A program made the position numbers and the translations under genes. From Methylomarinum sp. (lineage in GTDB: Bacteria > Pseudomonadota > Gammaproteobacteria > Methylococcales > Methylomonadaceae): a stretch of 8,089 bases of DNA. Under the pieces are notes generated by a model. The model did no database searches, was not told the DNA's origin, and worked only from the letters and a program-made list of their open reading frames with translations. Position 1 is the stretch's first letter. The number at the start of each line of letters is the position of its first letter. This document shows, one piece after another, positions 1 to 5,550 of this stretch. The stretch spans positions 1-8,089 of the forward strand of contig WTAG01000589.1 in the NCBI GenBank assembly GCA_013139755.1. Direction: 5' to 3'.

Positions 1-483
1 CTGGAAGAAGAGGGTAGCAAAAAGAAATCTTCAAAATTAATAATAATGATTGTTGTTGCTGTGATCTTGTTTTTAGCGGGTGGCGGTGCAAGTTTTTACT
101 TTTTGTCTGGGGATTCTGCCGAGACAGAGGCAGAGCTGGTTGAAGGGGAGGCTGAACCGATTAGTGAAGCTGTTTACTACGATTTAGGTAAGTCTTTAAT
201 TGTCAATTTTCCTAAAGGTTCAGGCGCAAGTTTAATTCAAATTTCTGTTACTCTTTTGGTTGAAGATGAGGAGAGCATAGACGCATTGAAAAAACATGAG
301 CCCATGATGCGTAATAATTTGTTAATGGCAATTAGTGCCAAAGGTTCTGCTAATTTAATGACTAGAGAAGGAAAAGAAGCACTTCGTGCTGAGATGCTAA
401 AGGAAATAGGTAGTGTCATGGAAAAAATGACAGGGCAAAATAAAGTGAAAGACATTTTTTTTACTACATTTGTGATGCAGTAA
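1..483 (+). CDS. fliL: FliL, flagellar basal body-associated protein (5' partial)
   Basis: FliL is a single-pass inner-membrane protein that surrounds or contacts the MotAB stator and supports torque at high load. The reading frame is open from base 1 with no stop, so the true start lies upstream. The first ATG, at position 46, falls inside the membrane helix and is not a credible start. In the visible 160 residues there is a charged, Lys-rich cytoplasmic end (about 1-12), one hydrophobic helix (about 13-35) followed by a Ser-Gly-Asp turn, an acidic linker (about 38-54), and the periplasmic FliL domain. That domain has a YYDLGKSLIVNF-like strand and ends in FFTTFVMQ, a close match to the usual family C-terminus. 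Only the extreme N-terminal tail is missing. The stop codon is separated from the fliM ATG by a single base, which suggests translational coupling. Confidence 0.95.
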   Translation: MEEEGSKKKSSKLIIMIVVAVILFLAGGGASFYFLSGDSAETEAELVEGEAEPISEAVYYDLGKSLIVNFPKGSGASLIQISVTLLVEDEESIDALKKHEPMMRNNLLMAISAKGSANLMTREGKEALRAEMLKEIGSVMEKMTGQNKVKDIFFTTFVMQ

Positions 484-484
484 T

Positions 485-1462
485 ATGTCTACAGCAGATC
501 TTCTTTCACAAGATGAAATTGATGCACTTTTGCATGGTGTTGACGATGGTGATGTTGAAACTGAGACTTCTGAAGGAGATGATGGAAATACCAGGTCTTA
601 TGACTTTAATAGCCAAGAGCGGATAGTTAGAGGCAGGATGCCCACGCTGGAAATGGTTAATGAGCGTGTGGCTCGATATTTCCGGATATCACTTTTTAAT
701 TTTCTTAGGCGATCGGCAGAGATTTCTATCTCAGGTATACAAATTCAGAAGTTTTCAGAATATATTCCGGGTTTATTTGTTCCTACAAACCTTAATGTCG
801 TTAGGTTTTCACCGTTAAAAGGTCGGGCTCTGATTGTTATGGAGCCTCGATTGGTTTTTACAGCGGTTGATAATTTTTTTGGTGGCGGTGGGCAGTTTTA
901 TAACAAGGTCGAGGGGCGTGAATTTACGCCAACTGAAATGCGTGTTATTCGACTGATTATTGATTTATTGTTTAAGGATTTAAAAGAAGCCTGGAAGCCT
1001 GTAATAGAGCTCGATTTTGAGTATTTGAATTCAGAAGTTAATCCACAGTTCGCAAATATTGTCAGTCCAACCGAGATTGTGGTTGTTTCAACTATTCATG
1101 TGGAACTTGAAGGCGGGGGCGGTGATATTAGTATAGCTATGCCTTACGCGATGATAGAGCCAATTCGTGAATTATTAGATGCAGTCGGTAGTGATAGAGG
1201 TGAAATAGATGGCGGCTGGCAAGAAAATTTTAGGAAGGAAGTGCTGCGTAGTGATGTCCCTTTAAATAGTTTGTTGGTTGAGAAAAAAATGACTATTAAA
1301 GATGTCATGGGTTTTCAGAAAGGTGATGTTATTCCTATCGATATGCCAGAATCAGTGATTGTTCAAGCAGAAGGAGTCTCTATCTTTAAGGGAAAGGTTG
1401 GATTGTCAGATGGTAATTATGCCGTTCAAGTGATAGAAAAGTTAACCCAGGATTCAATGTAG
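485..1462 (+). CDS. fliM: FliM, flagellar motor switch protein
   Basis: FliM is the C-ring subunit that binds CheY-P and passes the signal to FliG to reverse rotation. The 325-residue length is normal for the family. Residues 6-18 carry LLSQDEIDALLHG, the conserved N-terminal peptide that binds CheY-P. A short acidic linker (about 19-34) joins it to the CheC-like middle domain (about 45-235), which contains the FliG-facing FFGGGG loop at 131-136. The C-terminal SPOA domain (about 245-320) pairs with FliN. The ATG follows the fliL stop after one base. I see no good Shine-Dalgarno sequence in the preceding 20 bases, so translation probably depends on ribosomes arriving from fliL. The product is cytoplasmic at the base of the motor. 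Nothing suggests truncation or a missing domain. Confidence 0.98.
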   Translation: MSTADLLSQDEIDALLHGVDDGDVETETSEGDDGNTRSYDFNSQERIVRGRMPTLEMVNERVARYFRISLFNFLRRSAEISISGIQIQKFSEYIPGLFVPTNLNVVRFSPLKGRALIVMEPRLVFTAVDNFFGGGGQFYNKVEGREFTPTEMRVIRLIIDLLFKDLKEAWKPVIELDFEYLNSEVNPQFANIVSPTEIVVVSTIHVELEGGGGDISIAMPYAMIEPIRELLDAVGSDRGEIDGGWQENFRKEVLRSDVPLNSLLVEKKMTIKDVMGFQKGDVIPIDMPESVIVQAEGVSIFKGKVGLSDGNYAVQVIEKLTQDSM

Positions 1463-1527
1463 CGTTCTGTGTTGATGATTGCTTTTGGGCATAATTAAGT
1501 ACATTTTTGTAGTAATAAGGTAACAGA

Positions 1528-1995
1528 ATGAGCGAAGACGAAAACGAAGAAGGATTAGGCGATGATTGGGGTGCTGCAATGCAGGAGCAGGGGGATGCCG
1601 AAGCTGGAGCAGATGCTGACTGGGGTGATGCGCTAAAAGAGCAGGAGGATGCCGAAGTTATGGAGTCTGCTCAGTTTAATGAATTAGAGACTCAAGGTGA
1701 AGTTAATTCCTCTAATGCAGATATGTCAACAGCTGACCTTAAGTTAGATGTTATTCTGGATGTGCCGGTTACTGTTTCAATGGAAATAGGAAGAACCAAT
1801 ATCAATATTAGAAACCTGTTACAACTTAATCAAGGATCCGTGATTGAATTAGACAGGTTTGCTGGTGAACCAATGGATGTTCTGGTTAATGGTACTTTAA
1901 TTGCTCACGGTGAAGTGGTTGTTGTAAATGATAAATTTGGTATTCGGTTAACTGATGTTATTAGTCCAACTGAGCGTGTTAAGAAATTAGGTTAA
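1528..1995 (+). CDS. fliN: FliN, flagellar motor switch protein
   Basis: FliN forms the lower rim of the C-ring, pairs with the FliM SPOA domain, and docks the FliH-FliI export ATPase complex. The C-terminal SPOA domain (about 70-152) is clear: LDVILDVPVTVSMEIGRT, then LLQLNQGSVIELDRFAGEP, VNGTLIAHGEVVVV and DKFGIRLTDVISPTER. At 155 residues it is somewhat longer than enterobacterial FliN (about 137). The extra length lies in a very acidic N-terminal region where the DWGxAxxEQ motif occurs twice (residues 13-25 and 31-43). The ATG at 1528 has a TAAGG ribosome binding site at 1516-1520, 7 bases upstream. A 65-bp gap separates it from fliM. I saw no convincing promoter in that gap, so I infer it is co-transcribed. 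Confidence 0.98.
   Translation: MSEDENEEGLGDDWGAAMQEQGDAEAGADADWGDALKEQEDAEVMESAQFNELETQGEVNSSNADMSTADLKLDVILDVPVTVSMEIGRTNINIRNLLQLNQGSVIELDRFAGEPMDVLVNGTLIAHGEVVVVNDKFGIRLTDVISPTERVKKLG
1564..1656 (+). repeat. In-gene tandem repeat in fliN (two 39-bp copies)
   Basis: Two 13-codon units at 1564-1602 and 1618-1656 encode DWGAAMQEQGDAE and DWGDALKEQEDAE with an 18-residue period. By hand count 31 of 39 bases match, and seven codons are identical, including the last three (gat gcc gaa). This level of nucleotide identity points to a duplication rather than convergence. The unit corresponds to the single D-x-W-x-x-A-L-x-E-Q motif near the N-terminus of E. coli FliN. Whether both copies function is unknown. 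Confidence 0.85.
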
Positions 1996-2019
1996 TGTTT
2001 TCTGGGACGCTAATAAAAC

Positions 2020-2025
2020 AAGGAG
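2020..2025 (+). promoter_or_regulatory. Ribosome binding site of fliO
   Basis: AAGGAG lies 7 bases upstream of a TTG codon at 2033. It is among the strongest Shine-Dalgarno matches in the window, and it decides in favour of the TTG start, for which there is no nearby in-frame ATG alternative that would keep the signal peptide. Confidence 0.85.
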
Positions 2026-2032
2026 TAATAGC

Positions 2033-2470
2033 TTGAGAGCTTTAATTATCAGTAGTTTTGTTTTTTTGTATTATCCTTGGTCGGCTGTGGCTGCAATAAG
2101 TTCTGATAATAAAACAATCGATAATACAGTGTCTTATGGGCATATACTAAACTGGTCTTTGGGCTTGCTTGTTGTTTTGTGTTTATTTTTTGCTTGTGTT
2201 TGGTTTATGCGAAAAATGGGTGTTTTATCGATAAGCCCAAAACAAAGTATCAGAGTGGTTACTGGTTTGTCTTTGGGGGTGCGAGAAAAACTGGTTTTGG
2301 TTCAAGTGGGGGACAGACAGCTGGTTTTAGGGGTTACACCGGGAAGGATTGATAATTTATTAGTACTTGAAGGGGATGACCAGTTGTTTCTAGATAAGTC
2401 TGGCAGTGAAGAAAAAAATGAGTTTTCCTTAAAGCTTAAGCAAGTCATGGCAGGTACTGGAAATGAGTAA
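2033..2470 (+). CDS. fliO: FliO, flagellar export apparatus assembly protein
   Basis: FliO is a small membrane protein that helps FliP oligomerise during assembly of the FliPQR export pore. The 145-residue product begins at TTG with AAGGAG 7 bases upstream. Its first 21 residues look like a cleavable signal peptide: a basic start (MRAL), a hydrophobic core, and an SAVAA end. A membrane helix follows at about 39-59, ending in an RKMG positive cytoplasmic boundary. The cytoplasmic part carries the family's conserved stretch, [20 protein letters not shown] at 83-102, and a polar Glu/Lys-rich tail. FliO proteins diverge widely, so the assignment rests on this motif together with the position between fliN and fliP. 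The end overlaps the fliP start by 8 bases, implying translational coupling. Confidence 0.95.
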   Translation: MRALIISSFVFLYYPWSAVAAISSDNKTIDNTVSYGHILNWSLGLLVVLCLFFACVWFMRKMGVLSISPKQSIRVVTGLSLGVREKLVLVQVGDRQLVLGVTPGRIDNLLVLEGDDQLFLDKSGSEEKNEFSLKLKQVMAGTGNE

Positions 2471-3212
2471 GTGCTGGTTAGTTTTTTATAGTGTTTGCGG
2501 TTTTTTAATACCTGTGGCATCGGCTTGGGCGGTTCCAGGTATAGATGCGGTAACAGTGACGACTAACCCTGATGGTGGGCAAAGTTACACTGTTACTATC
2601 CAGATTTTGGCTTTGATGACAATGTTGACGGTATTGCCATCTTTGCTGTTAACCATGACATCCTTTACCCGTATTATGATCGTGCTAGGCTTGTTGCGCC
2701 AGGCAATCGGTACGGGGCAGGCACCAAACAATCAAGTCTTGCTTGGTCTGTCTTTATTTTTAACCATATTTATTATGATGCCTGTTTTTGACAAGGTAAA
2801 TACGCAGGCTGTACAGCCTTATATGGAAGAAAAAATTGACGTGACTACTGCAATTGAAAGAGCATCAGAGCCATTTAGACAGTTTATGATGAAGCAAACT
2901 CGAGAAGCCGACCTAGAGTTATTTATGAGAGTTTCGGGGCGAGAAGACTTTGAGACGGTTGATGACGTGCCTTTTTCATTGTTATTGCCGGCTTTTGTCA
3001 CGAGTGAGCTTAAAACAGCATTTCAGATTGGGTTTTTAATTTTCTTGCCTTTTTTGGTTATAGATCTAGTGGTTGCCAGTGTTTTGATGTCCATGGGGAT
3101 GATGATGTTATCGCCGATGATTATTTCATTACCTTTCAAAATTATGCTGTTTGTTTTAGCTGATGGCTGGTCTTTAGTTTTAGAAATGTTGGCTGCGAGT
3201 TTTTATGTGTAA
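2463..3212 (+). CDS. fliP: FliP, flagellar type III export pore protein
   Basis: FliP forms the pentameric core of the FliPQR export channel. The 249 residues match the family length. Residues 1-23 form a signal peptide ending in ASAWA; FliP is one of the few export-gate proteins with a cleaved signal. Membrane helices run at about 47-66, 92-109, 185-209 and 212-236. Recognisable family motifs are [19 protein letters not shown] (66-84) with APNNQVL, and [13 protein letters not shown] (224-236). A Met-rich loop, MGMMMLSP at 211-218, corresponds to the methionine gasket that seals the closed pore in Salmonella FliP. The ATG overlaps the fliO stop region by 8 bases, with only a weak AGG 8 bases upstream, so expression is probably coupled to fliO. 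Confidence 0.98.
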   Translation: MSKCWLVFYSVCGFLIPVASAWAVPGIDAVTVTTNPDGGQSYTVTIQILALMTMLTVLPSLLLTMTSFTRIMIVLGLLRQAIGTGQAPNNQVLLGLSLFLTIFIMMPVFDKVNTQAVQPYMEEKIDVTTAIERASEPFRQFMMKQTREADLELFMRVSGREDFETVDDVPFSLLLPAFVTSELKTAFQIGFLIFLPFLVIDLVVASVLMSMGMMMLSPMIISLPFKIMLFVLADGWSLVLEMLAASFYV

Positions 3213-3248
3213 CAGTTCATTAATAATTTTATTTCAAGAGTTTGGATT

Positions 3249-3518
3249 ATGACACCAGATGTTATCTCAGCGTTAGCTCAAGAGACAGTAGTGGTTTCAA
3301 TAAAATTGGTCGCACCTGTTTTGCTATCCTCGTTGGCTGTTGGGGTCATTATTTCTATGTTTCAAGCGGCGACACAAATTAATGAACAAACCTTAACCTT
3401 TATCCCCAAACTTCTTACCATTATAGTGGTGCTTATGATTGCTGGTCCTTGGATGTTACAAGTGATTATTGATTATTTTCAAAATTTGATGCATAAGATC
3501 CCTGAGCTTATAGGCTAA
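3249..3518 (+). CDS. fliQ: FliQ, flagellar type III export pore protein
   Basis: FliQ wraps around the FliP-FliR core as four copies that help close the export channel. The 89-residue length is exactly that usual for the family. Two membrane helices (about 14-37 and 51-74) form a hairpin, linked by the conserved polar loop QAATQINEQTLTFIPK (39-54), which lines the cytoplasmic entrance. The start is ATG with a modest AAGAG ribosome binding site at 3236-3240. A 36-bp AT-rich gap separates it from fliP and 5 bp separate it from fliR. No regulatory structure is evident in the gap. Confidence 0.98.
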   Translation: MTPDVISALAQETVVVSIKLVAPVLLSSLAVGVIISMFQAATQINEQTLTFIPKLLTIIVVLMIAGPWMLQVIIDYFQNLMHKIPELIG

Positions 3519-3523
3519 AGCTA

Positions 3524-4297
3524 GTGAGTTTTACAGAAGATGAGTTGTTATCTGCTTTAGCCTCATATGTCTGGCCATTCATGCGTATTAGTTCCATGTT
3601 CATATCCATTCCTGTTTTTAGCACCAGAGCCCTGCCAGCAAAAATACGAGTGATTGCGGGATTATTAATTACCCTTGTTGTAGCGCCTTTATTACCAGAT
3701 ATGCCAAAAGTCGCAATGTTTAGTTATTTGGGTTTTTTGATAACGGTTCAACAGATTGCTATTGGTCTAGCAACTGGTTTTATTTTACAGATGGTTTTTT
3801 CTGTCATGCTGGTCACAGGGCAAAGTATCGCTTTTAGTATGGGGTTGGGGTTCGCTTCCATGGTCGACCCAGTGACGGGGGTGCAAGTACCTGTTGTTGC
3901 GCAAATATTTGTGGTTTCTACCAGCTTAATATTTTTAGGGGTTAATGGACATTTGTTGGTTATTGAAATGTTAGCGGAAAGCTTTTATACCTTACCTGTT
4001 GCTGTTGTGGGATTGAGCCTAGACGACTTGTGGTCAATTATTGCTTGGAGTAGTCAAATATTTGCGGCAGGTGTTTTATTGGCGTTACCTATAGTGGCTG
4101 CATTATTGTTTGTTAATATTAGTTTTGGTGTGGCAGCAAGAGCTGCGCCACAGTTACAGATTTTTGGGGTAGGTTTTCCCATTACTATCATGTTGGGTAT
4201 GGTATTGATTTGGATGTACTTAGCTAATGCGCTGGATGTTTTTTCAGTAGTATTAACAGATGGTTTTAGATTAATTAGCCAGATATTAAGGCTATGA
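3524..4297 (+). CDS. fliR: FliR, flagellar type III export pore protein
   Basis: FliR completes the FliP5-FliQ4-FliR1 export pore in the inner membrane. The 257 residues match the family. I chose the GTG at 3524, five bases after the fliQ stop, because it preserves the usual FliR N-terminus (an acidic stretch, then SYVWPFMRISSMF at 14-26). The first in-frame ATG is at residue 20, inside the first helix. Conserved features are RALPAKIRVIAGLL (35-48), the plug-region signature GQSIAFSMGLGFASMVDPVTG starting at residue 99, and AARAAPQLQIFGVGFPI (204-220). About six hydrophobic segments are visible. The ribosome binding site is poor (AGG, 9 bases upstream), so coupling to fliQ is likely. Confidence 0.97.
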   Translation: MSFTEDELLSALASYVWPFMRISSMFISIPVFSTRALPAKIRVIAGLLITLVVAPLLPDMPKVAMFSYLGFLITVQQIAIGLATGFILQMVFSVMLVTGQSIAFSMGLGFASMVDPVTGVQVPVVAQIFVVSTSLIFLGVNGHLLVIEMLAESFYTLPVAVVGLSLDDLWSIIAWSSQIFAAGVLLALPIVAALLFVNISFGVAARAAPQLQIFGVGFPITIMLGMVLIWMYLANALDVFSVVLTDGFRLISQILRL

Positions 4298-4315
4298 TTT
4301 TATTGGGTGAGCTAA

Positions 4316-5446
4316 ATGGCTGAAGATTCTGGACAAGATAAAACAGAAGAACCCACCGAAAAGCGCATTGCTGACGCCCGGAAAAAAGGCCAAATTCCTC
4401 GTTCCAAAGAGTTAAATACCTTTGTTGCCTTGATGACGGCAGCCATTATGCTACTGTTTGTTGGACCGTTTATTGGTAACGGCTTATTAAAATTGATGAA
4501 GCAGCAGTTTCAGCTGAGTAGAGAAGTCATATTTGATGAGGCGAGTATCATTATTTTTTTTGAGCAGGTTTTGCTTGATGGAATATTCTTAATATTCCCT
4601 CTGGCGATTCCCCTGGTCATTGCGGCATTGATTACACCCATGATGATAGGGGGGTGGAATTTTAGTACTGAAGCTTTAGCGCCTAAAGTGTCAAAGTTGA
4701 ACCCGATCAGTGGTTTTAAAAAGATGGTCGGTTTAAATGGGGTGGTTGAGCTGTTAAAGGCTGTTTTAAAAACAGCATTGGTGTTTTTTGTAGCAACTAA
4801 ATTGTTTAATTCGTATTTAAATGAGTTTATGGAGCTGAGTTCACTGCCATTAAAAGGCGCTATTTACAAAACAGTTGATATTGTGTCGTTTGGCTTTTTG
4901 ATTTTAAGCTCAACTTTGGTATTGGTGGTTGCGATTGATGTTCCCTATCAAATATGGAATACCAATAAGCAATTAAAAATGTCTAAACAAGAAATTAAGG
5001 ATGAGTCGAAGCAGCAAGAGGGTAATCCTGAGGTAAAAGGACAAATACGTCGCAAGCAGATGGAAATGGCTCAACAAAGAATGATGGAGGAAGTACCCAA
5101 GGCGGATGTCATTGTGACTAACCCGGCACATTTTGCTGTTGCTTTAAAGTATGATCCTATGGGGACAGGCGCACCCATATTGGTTGCAAAAGGCGTAGAC
5201 CTGATTGCAGCTCAAATTAGAAATAGTGCGATAGCTGCTGAAGTTACTTTGGTTGCTGCACCCCCATTAGCAAGAGCCTTATTTTATTCAACAGAGTTAG
5301 GGGAAGAGATTCCTAAAGGGCTTTTTCTGGCCGTGGCGCAAGTATTGGCTTATGTTTTTCAGTTAAAAACAGCAACTGAAAATCGTTGGGAAAAACCATC
5401 GCCACCTAAGGATTTAAAAGTGCCAAGTGAGTTTAGGCAGCAGTAA
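4316..5446 (+). CDS. flhB: FlhB, flagellar export gate and substrate-specificity switch
   Basis: FlhB is the export-gate protein that, with the ruler FliK, switches export from rod/hook to filament substrates. The 376 residues comprise a charged N-terminus (1-30, with TEEPTEKRIADARKKGQIP typical of the family), four membrane segments (about 34-53, 86-113, 144-165 and 187-208), a cytoplasmic linker (about 215-268) and the FlhBC domain. The autocleavage site at 269-272 reads Asn-Pro-Ala-His instead of Asn-Pro-Thr-His. The surrounding segment (KADVIVT before it, then FAVALKYDP, VAKGVD, PPLARALF) is otherwise canonical. A Pro-rich tail (361-375) is also normal. The ATG has a GGGTGA ribosome binding site 5 bases upstream and lies 18 bp after fliR. 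Confidence 0.98.
   Translation: MAEDSGQDKTEEPTEKRIADARKKGQIPRSKELNTFVALMTAAIMLLFVGPFIGNGLLKLMKQQFQLSREVIFDEASIIIFFEQVLLDGIFLIFPLAIPLVIAALITPMMIGGWNFSTEALAPKVSKLNPISGFKKMVGLNGVVELLKAVLKTALVFFVATKLFNSYLNEFMELSSLPLKGAIYKTVDIVSFGFLILSSTLVLVVAIDVPYQIWNTNKQLKMSKQEIKDESKQQEGNPEVKGQIRRKQMEMAQQRMMEEVPKADVIVTNPAHFAVALKYDPMGTGAPILVAKGVDLIAAQIRNSAIAAEVTLVAAPPLARALFYSTELGEEIPKGLFLAVAQVLAYVFQLKTATENRWEKPSPPKDLKVPSEFRQQ
5120..5131 (+). other. FlhB autocleavage site, NPAH variant
   Basis: Codons aac ccg gca cat encode N269, P270, A271 and H272 of FlhB. The Asn and Pro between which FlhB and its injectisome homologues cut themselves are kept, and the numbering equals that of Salmonella FlhB. The third residue is Ala rather than the near-invariant Thr. 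The Asn carries the chemistry, so I expect cleavage to remain possible, perhaps at a changed rate. Confidence 0.9.
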
Positions 5447-5464
5447 TACGACTTTAATAGGACA

Positions 5465-5482
5465 ATGACTGAAAATAGTCAT
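5465..5482. repeat. Inverted repeat ATGACT-N6-AGTCAT
   Basis: A perfect 6-bp inverted repeat with a 6-base GAAAAT loop begins 19 bases after the flhB stop. It could be a small hairpin in the transcript or a protein-binding palindrome. The stem is short and no T-tract follows, so it does not look like a terminator. Confidence 0.45.
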
Positions 5483-5499
5483 GACCTTGGTTTAATGCA

Positions 5500-5511
5500 G
5501 ATATCAATATC
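5500..5511. repeat. Inverted repeat GATAT-CA-ATATC
   Basis: A perfect 5-bp inverted repeat with a 2-base centre lies 40 bases before the flhA ATG. It is AT-rich and short, so chance is a reasonable explanation. I list it because it shares the spacer with the 5465-5482 palindrome. Confidence 0.3.
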
Positions 5512-5550
5512 TTCAGTATATTGGTCAATAGTGGTAAGAAAAATAAAATC

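Larger units (their letters stand above)
5447..5550 (+). other. flhB-flhA intergenic spacer (104 bp)
   Basis: This is the longest gap between genes in the window. It is AT-rich and holds two inverted repeats (5465-5482 and 5500-5511). I looked for a sigma-54 GG-N10-GC pair, as often precedes flhA in polar-flagellate gammaproteobacteria, and found none. A TTGGTT box (5487-5492) and a TATATT box (5517-5522) are 24 bases apart, too far for a good sigma-70 promoter. No hairpin is followed by a T-run, so there is no factor-independent terminator. Its role is open. Confidence 0.5.

Noticed and set aside
46..483. A 145-residue fliL starting at ATG 46
   Set aside because: The ATG is in the middle of the membrane helix, and the same frame is open back to base 1 with the expected Lys-rich cytoplasmic end, so the gene is cut by the window edge.
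1463..1527. A promoter in the fliM-fliN gap (TTGCTT at 1479 with TACATT at 1500)
   Set aside because: The boxes are only 15 bases apart and match poorly; the gap is better read as a plain spacer ending in the fliN ribosome binding site.
1723..1995. Internal ATG in fliN (residue 66) as a start for a short SPOA-only product, as known in injectisome SctQ genes
   Set aside because: The nearest purine-rich stretch is over 20 bases upstream, too far for initiation. The likeness of MSTADL here to the first residues of FliM is probably chance.
3505..3522. AGCTT-N8-AAGCT inverted repeat just before the fliR GTG
   Set aside because: A 5-bp AT-containing stem with an 8-base loop is too weak to argue for control of fliR translation, and it overlaps the end of fliQ.
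5521..5550. TTG 5521 as the flhA start
   Set aside because: It adds ten residues not typical of FlhA, has no ribosome binding site, and an in-frame ATG at 5551 gives the normal length. It cannot be fully excluded, since the ATG also lacks a good binding site.
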